Assembly (NCBI RefSeq): GCF_035917575.1
Contig: NZ_CP109090.1
Coordinates: 1,612,001 to 1,676,000 of the forward strand
DNA length: 64,000 bases
Source of the DNA: Streptomyces sp. NBC_01788
Lineage (GTDB): Bacteria > Actinomycetota > Actinomycetes > Streptomycetales > Streptomycetaceae
Direction: 5' to 3'
Positions within the stretch are counted from its first letter, which is position 1. The number at the start of each line of letters is the position of its first letter. The notes under the pieces were generated by a model. The model made no database searches. It saw only the letters and a program-made list of their open reading frames with translations, and was not told where the DNA came from. A program made the translations under genes and the position numbers. This document shows positions 32,970 through 44,417 of this stretch, in pieces.

Positions 32970-34252
32970 GTGAGCTTCCCGTCGACGAGCGTGGCCTTGC
33001 CCCGGAGCCACGTGTGGGTGACACGGCCCGGCAGCTCGCGTCCCTCGTAGGGCGTGTTCCGGCTGCGCGAGGCGAAGCCCGCGGGGTCCACCTGCCCACG
33101 GTATGCCGTGTCGACCAGCGTGAGGTTGGCGGGCTCACCTGCCGAGACGGGGCGGCCGTGGCCGGTGGCCCGTCCGATCCGGGCCGGTGCGAAGGACATG
33201 CGGTCCGCGACGCCCGCCCAGTCCAGCAGGCCGGTGTCGACCATGGTCTCCTGGACCACCGACAGGGCGGTCTCCAGGCCGACCATGCCCATGGCGGCCG
33301 CGGCCCACTCGCAGTCCTTGTCCTCGTGCGGGTGCGGGGCGTGGTCGGTGGCGACGATGTCGATCGTGCCGTCGGCGAGTGCCTCGCGCAGGGCGCGCAC
33401 GTCCCGTTCGGTGCGCAGCGGCGGGTTGACCTTGTAGACCGGGTCGTAGGTGCGCACCAGCTCGTCGGTGAGAAGCAGGTGGTGCGGGGTGACCTCGGCG
33501 GTGACCTGGATGCCGCGGGACTTGGCCCAGCGGACGATCTCGACGCTGCCCGCGGTCGACAGGTGGCAGATGTGGACACGGGAGCCGACGTGCTCGGCGA
33601 GCAGGACGTCCCGGGCGATGACCGACTCCTCGGCGACGGCAGGCCAGCCGCCGAGACCCAGCTCGGCGGAGACGACGCCCTCGTTCATCTGGGCGCCCTC
33701 GGTCAGCCGCGGCTCCTGGGCGTGCTGGGCGACGACGCCGCCGAAGGCCTTCACGTACTCCAGCGCGCGGCGCATGATCACCGCGTCGTCGACGCACTTG
33801 CCGTCGTCGGAGAAGACGGTGACCCCGGCGGCCGACTCGTGCATGGCGCCGAGTTCGGCGAGCTTCCTGCCCTCCAGGCCGACCGTGACGGCGCCGATGG
33901 GCTGCACGTCGCAGTAGCCGTGCTCCCGGCCCAGACGCCAGACCTGCTCGACGACGCCGGCGGTGTCGGCCACGGGGAAGGTGTTGGCCATGGCGAACAC
34001 GGCGGTGTAGCCGCCGGATGCGGCCGCGCGGGTGCCCGTCAGGACGGTCTCGGAGTCCTCGCGGCCCGGCTCGCGCAGGTGGGTGTGCAGGTCGACCAGG
34101 CCCGGCAGCAGCAGCTTGCCGTCGGCCTCGACGATCTCCGCGCCCTCGGCGCACAGCCCGGTGCCGACTGCCTCGACGGCCTCGCCGTCGATCAGGACGT
34201 CCTGCGGCGCGCCGCCGAGCACCTTGGCACCACGGATAAGGATCTTGCTCAT
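32966..34252 (-). CDS. pyrC: dihydroorotase
   Basis: A 428-residue class I dihydroorotase of the amidohydrolase superfamily, third step of UMP synthesis. The zinc motif is [10 protein letters not shown] at about 57-66, with further ligands in VAQHAQEPR and ICHLSTAGS, and the catalytic Asp in [15 protein letters not shown] at 34252 lies 5 bases after the pyrB stop, so the two genes are almost certainly co-translated. Confidence 0.97.
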   Translation of the reverse strand: MSKILIRGAKVLGGAPQDVLIDGEAVEAVGTGLCAEGAEIVEADGKLLLPGLVDLHTHLREPGREDSETVLTGTRAAASGGYTAVFAMANTFPVADTAGVVEQVWRLGREHGYCDVQPIGAVTVGLEGRKLAELGAMHESAAGVTVFSDDGKCVDDAVIMRRALEYVKAFGGVVAQHAQEPRLTEGAQMNEGVVSAELGLGGWPAVAEESVIARDVLLAEHVGSRVHICHLSTAGSVEIVRWAKSRGIQVTAEVTPHHLLLTDELVRTYDPVYKVNPPLRTERDVRALREALADGTIDIVATDHAPHPHEDKDCEWAAAAMGMVGLETALSVVQETMVDTGLLDWAGVADRMSFAPARIGRATGHGRPVSAGEPANLTLVDTAYRGQVDPAGFASRSRNTPYEGRELPGRVTHTWLRGKATLVDGKLT

Positions 34253-34257
34253 GTGTC

Positions 34258-35286
34258 TTACTTCTCCTCGGCGAAAGAGGTGCGCGCGGAGCGCTCGTCG
34301 GAGGGGCGGTGGTGGGAGACGGGCGGGCGGGCTTGGGGGGCGGGTTCCATGCCGCCGAGCAGCAGGTACAGCACGGCCATGCGGATGGAGACGCCGTTGG
34401 CGACCTGCTCGACGGCGGTGCAGCGGTCGGAGTCGGCGACCTCGGCGGTGATCTCCATGCCGCGGACCATCGGGCCGGGGTGCATCACGATGGCGTGCTC
34501 GGGCATCCTCGCCATCCGCTCGCCGTCCAGGCCGTAGCGCCGCGCGTACTCGCGCTCGGTCGGGAAGAAGGCGGCGTTCATCCGCTCGCGCTGCACGCGG
34601 AGCATCATCACCGCGTCGGACTTGGACAGGGTGGCGTCGAGGTCGTAGGAGACCTCGCAGGGCCAGGCCTCGACGCCGACCGGCAGCAGGGTCGGCGGGG
34701 CGACCAGGGTGACGTCGGCGCCGAGGGTGTGCAGCAGGTCGACGTTGGACCGGGCCACCCGGCTGTGCAGCACGTCGCCGACGAGGGTGACGCGCCTGCC
34801 GGACAGGTCCTGGCCGAGGCCCGCGTCCCTGCCGACCAGCCGGCGGCGCAGGGTGAAGGCGTCGAGCAGGGCCTGGGTGGGGTGCTGGTGGGTGCCGTCG
34901 CCCGCGTTGATGACGGCGGCGTCGATCCAGCCGGAGTTGGCCAGCCGGTACGGGGCCCCGGAGGCGCCGTGCCGGATGACCACGGCGTCGACGCCCATGG
35001 CCTCCAGGGTCTGGGCGGTGTCCTTCAGGGACTCGCCCTTGGACACCGAGGATCCCTTGGCGGTGAAGTTGATGACGTCCGCGGACAGCCGCTTCTCCGC
35101 GGCCTCGAAGGAGATCCGGGTGCGGGTGGAGTCCTCGAAGAAGAGGTTGACGACGGTGCGGCCGCGCAGGGTCGGCAGCTTTTTGATCGGCCGGTCGGCG
35201 ACTCGTGCCATCTCCTCGGCGGTGTCGAGGATCAGGACGGCGTCGTCACGGGTGAGGTCGGCGGCCGAGATGAGATGACGCTGCAT
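34258..35286 (-). CDS. pyrB: aspartate carbamoyltransferase catalytic subunit
   Basis: A 342-residue transferase condensing carbamoyl phosphate with aspartate. The carbamoyl phosphate motif [19 protein letters not shown] and the domain-bridging [12 protein letters not shown] are present, plus [11 protein letters not shown] for aspartate binding. It carries an extra C-terminal tail of about 30 Pro/Ser/Arg-rich residues beyond the catalytic fold. No regulatory pyrI gene is present. It is preceded by a 100-base gap after pyrR that contains short hairpins. Confidence 0.97.
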   Translation of the reverse strand: MQRHLISAADLTRDDAVLILDTAEEMARVADRPIKKLPTLRGRTVVNLFFEDSTRTRISFEAAEKRLSADVINFTAKGSSVSKGESLKDTAQTLEAMGVDAVVIRHGASGAPYRLANSGWIDAAVINAGDGTHQHPTQALLDAFTLRRRLVGRDAGLGQDLSGRRVTLVGDVLHSRVARSNVDLLHTLGADVTLVAPPTLLPVGVEAWPCEVSYDLDATLSKSDAVMMLRVQRERMNAAFFPTEREYARRYGLDGERMARMPEHAIVMHPGPMVRGMEITAEVADSDRCTAVEQVANGVSIRMAVLYLLLGGMEPAPQARPPVSHHRPSDERSARTSFAEEK

Positions 35287-35334
35287 CTGTCAGGCTCCGT
35301 AAGGCGGTTCATTCGGGAGAAATGAGGCAGACGG

Positions 35335-35356
35335 GCGCGTGCGAGGGCACACGCGC
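35335..35356. other. small hairpin in the pyrR-pyrB gap
   Basis: GCGCGTG (35335-35341) pairs with CACGCGC (35350-35356). The 100-base spacer between pyrR and pyrB is otherwise featureless apart from a CGTACG repeat. A role in processing or attenuation is possible but unsupported. Confidence 0.3.
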
Positions 35357-35386
35357 GGGGCGTACGGCGATGCGTACGCGCGCGTG

Positions 35387-35971
35387 TTACGGGTGTTCGC
35401 CCTGGGCGGCCGGTTTGGCGCCGAGCAGCACGGTGTCGCGACCGTCCTCCTCGGCGAGCAGGACCTTGACCGTCTCCCGCAGCGACGTGGGGAGGTTCTT
35501 GCCGACGTAGTCGGCGCGGATCGGCAGTTCGCGGTGGCCGCGGTCGACGAGGACGGCGAGCTGCACCGCGCGCGGGCGCCCGATGTCGTTCAGGGCGTCG
35601 AGGGCGGCGCGGATGGTGCGGCCGGAGAAGAGGACGTCGTCGACGAGGACGACCAGGCGGCCGTCGAGGCCGTCACCGGGGATCTCGGTGCGGGCCAGCG
35701 CTCGCGGCGGCTGCAGGCGCAGGTCGTCGCGGTACATGGTGATGTCGAGCGAGCCGTGCGGGACCTTGCGCTCGGTGATCTGCTCGAGCTTGGCGGCGAG
35801 CCGCTCGGCGAGGAAGACGCCCCGGGTCGGAATGCCGAGGAGCACCACGTCGTCGGCGCCCTTGGCGCGCTCGACGATCTCGTGGGCGATGCGGGTCAGT
35901 ACCCGCGCGATGTCGGGGCCCTCGAGAACGGGCCGGGCTTCGGACGCTTGCGCGTCGGCGTGCGTGTCCAT
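35387..35971 (-). CDS. pyrR: PyrR regulator / uracil phosphoribosyltransferase
   Basis: A 194-residue type I phosphoribosyltransferase fold protein. The PRPP motif is [21 protein letters not shown] near residue 108. PyrR proteins bind UMP and then an RNA hairpin in pyr mRNA. Here the first gene of the operon carries a matching hairpin in its own leader (35984-36017). Only weak uracil phosphoribosyltransferase activity is usual. ATG at 35971 has AGGAGG about 10 bases upstream, inside that hairpin. It is divergent from bldD. Confidence 0.96.
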   Translation of the reverse strand: MDTHADAQASEARPVLEGPDIARVLTRIAHEIVERAKGADDVVLLGIPTRGVFLAERLAAKLEQITERKVPHGSLDITMYRDDLRLQPPRALARTEIPGDGLDGRLVVLVDDVLFSGRTIRAALDALNDIGRPRAVQLAVLVDRGHRELPIRADYVGKNLPTSLRETVKVLLAEEDGRDTVLLGAKPAAQGEHP

Positions 35972-35983
35972 ACGAAACGGACC

Positions 35984-36017
35984 TCCTTCTCCGCCTCACG
36001 GGACGGACCTTAAAGGA
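35984..36017 (-). promoter_or_regulatory. PyrR-binding RNA hairpin covering the pyrR ribosome binding site
   Basis: The minus-strand RNA contains UCCCGUGAGG (36003-35994), an exact fit to the PyrR core UCCNGNGAGG with hexaloop CNGNGA. The upper stem is CCGUC/GGCGG. The lower stem pairs UCCUU (36017-36013) with AAGGA (35988-35984), and that AAGGA is part of the pyrR Shine-Dalgarno sequence. PyrR-UMP binding should therefore block translation of pyrR and, through coupling, of the operon, as shown for Mycobacterium smegmatis. No competing terminator is visible. Confidence 0.72.
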
Positions 36018-36124
36018 CGTCGGAATTGCGCCATACACGCTACCAGGTGCCGGAGACCTCTCCACTCACCCCCTTGGCGCAACCGGCCTCGGCCACCCGG
36101 AAGCGGCGGCCCGGACCATTCGGC

Positions 36125-36163
36125 TTGACGCAGCAGAGTAACGCTGCGTAACCTCACAGTGAG
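36125..36163 (+). promoter_or_regulatory. bldD promoter and BldD operator
   Basis: TTGACG (36125-36130) and TAACCT (36149-36154) are spaced by 18 bases. Overlapping the -10 and expected start point is CTCACAGTGAG (36153-36163), a perfect inverted repeat of the BldD half-site (AGTGA/TCAC), flanked by GTAAC and TTAC. bldD is known to repress itself in S. coelicolor, and this site is placed to do so. Confidence 0.75.
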
Positions 36164-36224
36164 TTACCAGCCGCGCGGTCCGGCAGCGAGGCCAGCCGCG
36201 TCGACACAGTGTCCGGGGAGCCAT

Positions 36225-36728
36225 ATGTCCAGCGAATACGCCAAACAGCTCGGGGCCAAGCTCCGGGCGATCCGCACCCAGCAGGGCCTTTCCCTCCACG
36301 GTGTCGAGGAGAAGAGCCAGGGACGCTGGAAGGCGGTCGTGGTCGGTTCGTACGAGCGCGGCGACCGTGCCGTGACCGTGCAGCGCCTCGCCGAGTTGGC
36401 GGACTTCTACGGGGTCCCCGTGCAGGAACTGCTGCCGGGCACCACCCCGGGCGGCGCCGCCGAGCCCCCGCCGAAGCTGGTCCTCGACCTGGAGCGGCTG
36501 GCCACGGTGCCGGCCGAGAAGGCGGGCCCCCTCCAGCGGTACGCGGCCACGATCCAGTCGCAGCGCGGTGACTACAACGGCAAAGTGCTCTCCATCCGCC
36601 AGGACGACCTGCGCACACTCGCCGTCATCTACGACCAGTCGCCCTCGGTCCTGACCGAACAGCTGATCAGCTGGGGCGTGCTGGACGCGGACGCGCGTCG
36701 CGCGGTGGCGTCCCACGAGGAGAGCTGA
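36225..36728 (+). CDS. bldD: developmental master repressor BldD
   Basis: A 167-residue DNA-binding protein that represses sporulation and antibiotic genes during vegetative growth. The N-terminal XRE-type helix-turn-helix spans about 10-70 (LRAIRTQQGLSLHGVEEKSQ). The C-terminal domain carries the cyclic di-GMP signature RGD-x8-RQDD at R114-D116 and R125-D128, which lets four c-di-GMP molecules glue the dimer. The sequence appears essentially identical to S. coelicolor BldD as I know it. ATG at 36225 has GGGGAG ahead; the frame is open to 36159 but that part is the leader with the operator. Confidence 0.98.
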   Translation: MSSEYAKQLGAKLRAIRTQQGLSLHGVEEKSQGRWKAVVVGSYERGDRAVTVQRLAELADFYGVPVQELLPGTTPGGAAEPPPKLVLDLERLATVPAEKAGPLQRYAATIQSQRGDYNGKVLSIRQDDLRTLAVIYDQSPSVLTEQLISWGVLDADARRAVASHEES

Positions 36729-36754
36729 CCGCTCGGCCTATTCAGCAGAAACGT

Positions 36755-36804
36755 GCCGCCGGGGTGGCCGGAACCTTCTGGTTCCGGCCACCCCGGCGGC
36801 TTTT
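36755..36804 (+). terminator. bldD intrinsic terminator
   Basis: A perfect 20-bp stem (36755-36774 with 36781-36800), 6-base loop, followed by TTTT at 36801-36804, 26 bases after the bldD stop. It is the clearest intrinsic terminator in the window. Confidence 0.9.
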
Positions 36805-36887
36805 CCGTGGTCCTGGAAGGGCGGGCGCGGATCTGCCGGAGCGGGCCGCGCAGACGGTCGAGGGGCCGGGGACACGCGCGGACGCCG

Positions 36888-36919
36888 AGGGGCCCGCAGC
36901 AGTCGTGCTGCGGGCCCCT
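36888..36919 (-). terminator. second terminator after nusB
   Basis: A perfect 14-bp stem (36888-36901 with 36906-36919) with a 4-base loop, 40 bases past the nusB stop on the minus strand. It backs up the hairpin at 36935-36953 and protects bldD from read-through. Confidence 0.7.
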
Positions 36920-36934
36920 GCGAGTCCGTGCGGC

Positions 36935-36953
36935 GCCGGCCTGTGCGGCCGGC
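36935..36953 (-). terminator. first terminator after nusB
   Basis: GCCGGCC (36935-36941) pairs with GGCCGGC (36947-36953) immediately after the nusB stop at 36959. Shorter than the second hairpin. Confidence 0.5.
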
Positions 36954-36958
36954 TCCTT

Positions 36959-37393
36959 CTACGCCTGATCGCGGCGGAGGGAGGGCTTGAGCTCCTTCAG
37001 GCGGCCGAGCAGGCCGTTGACGAACGAGGGGGACTCGTCCGTGGAGAACTCCTTCGCCAGCTGCACCATCTCGTCCAGCACCACGGCGTCCGGGGTCTCG
37101 TCGGCCCAGATCAGCTCGTACGCGCCGAGCCGCAGGATGTTGCGGTCGACGACCGGCATGCGGTCCAGCGTCCAGCCGACCGCGTACTGCGCGATCAGCT
37201 CGTCGATTCGGGTCGCGTGCTCCGCGTAGCCCTCGACGAGCTGCATCGTGTACTCGCTCACCGGAGGCTGCCGGGTGTCGCTCCGGGACAGCCGGATCCA
37301 GTCGGCGAGGACCGTCAGGACGTCGGCGCCGCGCTGGTCGCCCTCGAAGAGGATCTGGAAGGCACGCTTGCGGGCCGTGTTGCGAGCAGCCAC
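36959..37393 (-). CDS. nusB: transcription antitermination protein NusB
   Basis: A 144-residue all-helical RNA-binding factor that joins NusE (S10) on boxA RNA during rRNA transcription. The opening ARNTARKRAFQILFEGDQRG and the end PDAVVLDEMVQLAKEFSTDE then SPSFVNGLLGRL are typical. GTG at 37393 starts 2 bases after the efp stop, so efp-nusB form a tight operon. Two hairpins follow. Confidence 0.96.
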   Translation of the reverse strand: MAARNTARKRAFQILFEGDQRGADVLTVLADWIRLSRSDTRQPPVSEYTMQLVEGYAEHATRIDELIAQYAVGWTLDRMPVVDRNILRLGAYELIWADETPDAVVLDEMVQLAKEFSTDESPSFVNGLLGRLKELKPSLRRDQA

Positions 37394-37395
37394 GG

Positions 37396-37962
37396 TTAGC
37401 TGTTCACCCGGCCGAGGTAGTCGCTCGTGCGGGTGTCGACCTTGATCTTCTCACCGGTGGTGATGAAGAGCGGGACCTGGATCTGGTGACCGGTCTCCAG
37501 GGTGGCGGGCTTGGTGCCACCGGTGGAGCGGTCGCCCTGGACACCCGGCTCGGTCTCGGCGATCGTCAGCTCGACGGCGGCGGGCAGCTCGACGAAGAGC
37601 ACCTCGCCCTCGTGCTGGGCGACGGTGGCCTCGAAACCCTCGATCAGGAAGTTGGCGGTGTCGCCGACGGCCTTGCGGTCGATGTGGAGCTGGTCGTAGG
37701 TCTCCATGTCCATGAAGACGAAGTAGTCGCCGTCCATGTAGGAGAACTGCATGTCACGCTTGTCGACGGTGGCCGTTTCGACCTTGACGCCGGCGTTGAA
37801 CGTCTTGTCGACGGTCTTGCCGGAGAGCACGTTCTTGAGCTTGGTGCGCACGAAGGCCGGGCCCTTGCCGGGCTTGACGTGCTGGAACTCGACGACGGAC
37901 CACAGCTGGCCGCCGTCGAGCTTGAGCACCATGCCGTTCTTGAGGTCGTTCGTGGAAGCCAC
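37396..37962 (-). CDS. efp: elongation factor P
   Basis: A 188-residue tRNA-shaped three-domain factor that rescues ribosomes stalled on polyproline. The functional loop is VKPGKGPAF with K33 at the tip; this PGKGP form is the actinobacterial type, reported in Corynebacterium to work without lysine modification. Domains II and III follow ([30 protein letters not shown]). GTG at 37962 matches family N-termini. Several Pro-rich proteins in this window would be its clients. Confidence 0.97.
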   Translation of the reverse strand: MASTNDLKNGMVLKLDGGQLWSVVEFQHVKPGKGPAFVRTKLKNVLSGKTVDKTFNAGVKVETATVDKRDMQFSYMDGDYFVFMDMETYDQLHIDRKAVGDTANFLIEGFEATVAQHEGEVLFVELPAAVELTIAETEPGVQGDRSTGGTKPATLETGHQIQVPLFITTGEKIKVDTRTSDYLGRVNS

Positions 37963-38018
37963 GGTTGCGGAATCTCCTGGACTGACGTACGACCCGGGGG
38001 CAAGCGCACAGCGCGAGG

Positions 38019-39128
38019 CTAGAGCGCGAGGAGCTCCTTGGTCGTGATGGTGAGTAGCTCGGGTCCGCCGTCCGCCTCGGGGCGTACGACGAGCGTGTCA
38101 TCGATCCGGACACCGCCCCGGCCCGGGAGGTGGACCCCGGGTTCGACAGTGACCGGCACGCAAGCGTCCAGTTTACCCATGGCTGAAGGGGCCAGCTGCG
38201 GGTCCTCGTCGATTTCGAGTCCGACACCGTGTCCGGTGAGGGGTTGAAGACTCTCGGTGAACCCGGCCGAATCCAGTACCTGGCGTGCGGCGCGGTCGAC
38301 TTCGCGGCAAGCGGCGCCGGGGGCCAGGGCCTCCCGTCCGGCGCGCTGGGCTGCGAAGACGAGGTCGTAGAGCTGGATCTGCCAGTCCGCGGGAGACGTG
38401 CCGATCACGAAGGTGCGGCCGATCTCGCAGCGGTAGCCGCGGTAGGCGGCGCCCAGGCACACGGTCAGGAAGTCGCCCTCCTCGACCCGCCGGTCGGTGG
38501 GCCGGTGGCCGCGACGGCCGGAGTTCGGGCCGGTGGCCACGGAGGTCGGGAACGCGGGTCCGTCGGCGCCGTGGTCGACGAGCCGCCGCTCCAGCTCCAG
38601 GGCGAGATGGCGCTCGGTGCGGCCGACCAGGATGGACTCCAGCAGCTCGCCGAGGGCCTGGTCGGCGATCTCGGCACCGATTCTCAGACAGGAGATCTCC
38701 TCCTCGTCCTTGACGACTCTGAGCTGCTCGACCGCGCAGCCCAGATCGGCCAGGCGCAGCCGACCCGCCACCGAGCCGAGGGCACGGTGGCGGGCCACCG
38801 TGAGGTGGTGCTCCTCCACGGCGAGCGAGTCGGCGCCCTGGGCCCGCGCGTGGTCGGCGGCGGCGACGGCCGGATCGCCGCCGGGGGGTTGGGGCAGGAT
38901 CTGCACCCGCAGTGCCTCGTCGGGACTGCCCTCGTAGGGCCGGTCGTCCGGCGGGCTCTGGCACACCAGCAGGTCCTCGCGCCTTCCGAGAAGCAGGACG
39001 GCACCCTGCGGGGCGGCCCCCGCGAGATACCGCACATTGGCGGGACGAGTCACCAGCGCCGCCGCGCTGCCGCCCGCGTTGCAGCGCTCCCTCAGCCGGG
39101 TCCGGCGGGCCGCGTACACCTCTGACAT
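38019..39128 (-). CDS. M24 (aminopeptidase P/prolidase) homologue with altered metal site
   Basis: A 369-residue protein with a creatinase-like N-domain (1-135) and a pita-bread M24 domain (140-350). The overall M24 pattern is clear: [35 protein letters not shown] and [20 protein letters not shown]. But of the five dimetal ligands, the two aspartates are replaced (C224 and E235), H300 and E329 are kept, and the last Glu is Asp (D343). Peptidase activity is therefore doubtful; it may be a binding protein or use a different metal arrangement. ATG at 39128 is chosen as the family start. It lies 56 bases upstream of efp, same strand, as in other actinobacteria. Confidence 0.82.
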   Translation of the reverse strand: MSEVYAARRTRLRERCNAGGSAAALVTRPANVRYLAGAAPQGAVLLLGRREDLLVCQSPPDDRPYEGSPDEALRVQILPQPPGGDPAVAAADHARAQGADSLAVEEHHLTVARHRALGSVAGRLRLADLGCAVEQLRVVKDEEEISCLRIGAEIADQALGELLESILVGRTERHLALELERRLVDHGADGPAFPTSVATGPNSGRRGHRPTDRRVEEGDFLTVCLGAAYRGYRCEIGRTFVIGTSPADWQIQLYDLVFAAQRAGREALAPGAACREVDRAARQVLDSAGFTESLQPLTGHGVGLEIDEDPQLAPSAMGKLDACVPVTVEPGVHLPGRGGVRIDDTLVVRPEADGGPELLTITTKELLAL

Positions 39129-39266
39129 GAACCGAGCGTAAGAGTCATGGCTCAATATCGCCGTTCGAGAGGTCCGAGTGGGTCTGCCGGATCCCGGCCG
39201 CGGCCCGCCCAGCGCCTCCCGGATCCCGGCTTCGGCCCGCCCGGGGCCGCCGGGCACGGCCGCGTC

Positions 39267-40409
39267 CTACCAGTTCGGGGGGCTTGCGATGGCCCGGGAC
39301 AGGACCTCGTCCAGGACGCGCGCCGTGGCCGGGACGTCGAGCTGGGAGTTGTCGATGATGGGGAGCCCGGAGCCGTACCAGCCGGCCATGCGGCCGTGGA
39401 TGCGGGCGACTTCCTCGTCGGTCAGCCGGCGGTTTCCGGAGCGTTCGGCGTTGCGCTCCAGGACGATGTCGAGGCCGGGCAGCAGCACGACCGGGAGCAG
39501 GCCGGGGCCGACATGGCGCTTCCAGCCGCCGAGTCCGACCACCGGGCGGTCGGGGAAGACGGCGTCGTCGAGGATGCACGAGATGCCGTTGGCGAGGAAG
39601 TTGCGGGCGGCGAAGCCGCAGGTGCGGCGGGCGAGCCGGTACTGGGCCTCGGAGTGGTCGTTCCATCCCGACTGCGGGTCGGCGAAGCCGGAGCGGACCC
39701 ACTCGCGGACGTCGTCGAGGCTGATGTGTGCGGTGGGCACGCGGCGGTGGTCGGCCCAGTACTTGGCGACGCTCGTCTTACCCGCCCCCGCCGGCCCGAT
39801 CAACAGCACCGCCAGCGTGGTGGCCGACGGATCGGGCGCACTCTGAGCGGGCGGCGCACTGGGCATCCCGACGGGGCCCCCGGGCGGCAGCCGGACATGC
39901 CCGGTCCCATCGGGCACGGGTGCCGCCCCGGGCGGCGGCACGGCGGGAGCCGGCTGTCGGGGAACCTGGGGGTGCGGCACGGATGGGGGCGGGCCCTGGG
40001 TGTGCGGGGCTTGAGGATGCGGCGCGGAAGGGGGCGGCCCCTGGGGGCGCGGGTTCTGGACATGCGGAGCCGACGGATGCGGACCCTGAGGATGCTGACT
40101 CTGGGAAGGCGGCGTGGTCGAGGGCGGGCCCTGAAGGTGCGGGTTCTGGGCATGCGGTGCCGATGGATGCGCGACCGGTGTGTGCGGCGCCGATGCGGGT
40201 GGGCCCTGGGGGTGCCGGCTCTGGGAAGGCGGGACCGGCGGCTGGTGGTTCGGGGGGCCGGGATAGCCCGGGGGCCGTGCGGGGGGCGGGCCCTGGGGGG
40301 CGTTCGGGTGCCGCGGGTCCGGGTGTTGCGCGGCCGGCGCCCAGCCGGCGGCCGGTCCGTGCCCCGGCTGGTGGGGCGGCGGCAGCGGTGAACCCACTGC
40401 GTCCTGCAT
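39267..40409 (-). CDS. P-loop kinase-like protein with Pro/His-rich N-terminal repeats
   Basis: A 380-residue protein. Residues 1 to about 195 are low-complexity, dominated by Pro, His, Gln and Ser, with recurring units such as PSAPHPQAPHTQGPPPS and SQHPQGPHPSAPH. From about 200 a P-loop NTPase domain begins: VLLIGPAGAGKTSVAKYWAD (Walker A), ISLDDVREWVRSGF and FLANGISCILDDAVF (Walker B-like), which fits AAA_33-type small kinases. The phosphorylation target is unknown. ATG at 40409 is preceded by GGAG at 10 bases. A hairpin separates it from aroB, so it is probably its own unit. Confidence 0.78.
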   Translation of the reverse strand: MQDAVGSPLPPPHQPGHGPAAGWAPAAQHPDPRHPNAPQGPPPARPPGYPGPPNHQPPVPPSQSRHPQGPPASAPHTPVAHPSAPHAQNPHLQGPPSTTPPSQSQHPQGPHPSAPHVQNPRPQGPPPSAPHPQAPHTQGPPPSVPHPQVPRQPAPAVPPPGAAPVPDGTGHVRLPPGGPVGMPSAPPAQSAPDPSATTLAVLLIGPAGAGKTSVAKYWADHRRVPTAHISLDDVREWVRSGFADPQSGWNDHSEAQYRLARRTCGFAARNFLANGISCILDDAVFPDRPVVGLGGWKRHVGPGLLPVVLLPGLDIVLERNAERSGNRRLTDEEVARIHGRMAGWYGSGLPIIDNSQLDVPATARVLDEVLSRAIASPPNW

Positions 40410-40481
40410 CCGGTGCGACTCCGTCTCGTACGGGGCAAATGGCGCCGACGGCGGGCCCGAGCCCGCCGCCTACCGAACGGT

Positions 40482-40521
40482 ACCGTCCCCGGCCGCCATT
40501 TGGTGAACGGCCGGGCACGGT
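40482..40521. terminator. hairpin between aroB and the P-loop gene
   Basis: CCCGGCCG (40488-40495) pairs with CGGCCGGG (40508-40515), extended by ACCGT/ACGGT outside. It follows the aroB stop by about 50 bases on the minus strand; a smaller stem (40451-40466) comes next. Confidence 0.6.
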
Positions 40522-40573
40522 CCGACGTGCCCGTCGCGACAGGCGGAGCGGGGCGGATCCGGCGCGGTGGTAC

Positions 40574-43361
<2,788 letters not shown>

Positions 43362-43577
43362 CGGTGCTCCTCATGCTCGCGCCTGGAACTGCGACGACGC
43401 GACCGGGTGCGCGGCCCTGGCCCGCCACCTCCGATCCTCCCACGTCCGGGTACCTGTCCCGGTCGCCGGTCCAGCAGTCGGACTCCGGGCGGACACACGC
43501 CACCCCCGGCGCCCCCCGTCGGCCCGCCGCGAGCGCACGGCGGTACAGCTTCCCGGATCGGGACGGACGAGCCCTGG

Positions 43578-44417
43578 TCAGCGGGCCGCGAGGGCCTTCT
43601 CGCCCGCTTCGCGCATGGCGTGCAGGGGGGCCGGGGCGCGGCCCGTCATCTGCTCGACCTGGAGGACCGCCTGGTGCACCAGCAGGTCGAGACCGCTGAC
43701 GACGGCGCCGCCGGCCATGGACCAGCGGGCCGCCAGCGGCGTGGGCCAGGGGTCGTAGAGGACGTCGAAGAGGGTGGCGGGACGCTCGGGTACGGAGCCG
43801 GCGAGCGCGTCCGTCGTCCCGGCCGGGGTGGTGGCGATCACCAGCGGCGCGGTCAGGGCCTGTTCGGCGTCCGCCCAGTCCGCCGTGCGGACCTCGACGT
43901 CCAGCCGCTCGCCCCACTGCCGCATCTCGGCCGCGCGGGCCTCGCTGCGGACGTAGGCGACGACCTCGCCGGTGCAGACGCGGGCGAGCGCGGCCAGCGC
44001 GGAGGAGGCGGTGGCGCCGGCGCCGAGGATCGCCGCCGAGCCGACCTGCTCGATGCCGTGCTCGCGCAGGGCGGCGACCATGCCCGGCACGTCGGTATTG
44101 TCCCCGACCCGGCGACCGTCCTCGGTGAACACGACCGTGTTGACCGCCTCGACGGAGGCGGCGGTGTCGCTGATCCCGTCGAGCAGCGGGATGACCGCCC
44201 GCTTCAGCGGCATGGTCAGCGACAGCCCGGCCCACTCGGGTCCCAGACCCTCGAAGAACGAGGGCAGACCCGCCTCGTCGATCTCGAACCGTTCGTACGA
44301 CCAGTTCGCGAGCCCCAGCTCCGCGTACGCCGCCCGGTGCAGCACCGGGGAGAGCGAGTGGGCGATCGGCGAACCGAGCACAGCCGCCCGACGGGCGTCA
44401 GTTGCCCTTGGTGGCAT
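43578..44417 (-). CDS. aroE: shikimate dehydrogenase
   Basis: A 279-residue NADP-dependent reductase of 3-dehydroshikimate. Shikimate site: AAVLGSPIAHSLSPVLHRAA and SLTMPLKRAVIPLLD with the catalytic Lys; NADP site: AAILGAGATASSALAAL; and the AVNTVV strand. ATG at 44417 lies 20 bases inside the mltG 3' end, behind AAGGA. The longer frame to 44480 lacks homology. It completes, with aroC, aroK and aroB, four of the seven shikimate pathway steps in this window. Confidence 0.94.
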   Translation of the reverse strand: MPPRATDARRAAVLGSPIAHSLSPVLHRAAYAELGLANWSYERFEIDEAGLPSFFEGLGPEWAGLSLTMPLKRAVIPLLDGISDTAASVEAVNTVVFTEDGRRVGDNTDVPGMVAALREHGIEQVGSAAILGAGATASSALAALARVCTGEVVAYVRSEARAAEMRQWGERLDVEVRTADWADAEQALTAPLVIATTPAGTTDALAGSVPERPATLFDVLYDPWPTPLAARWSMAGGAVVSGLDLLVHQAVLQVEQMTGRAPAPLHAMREAGEKALAAR

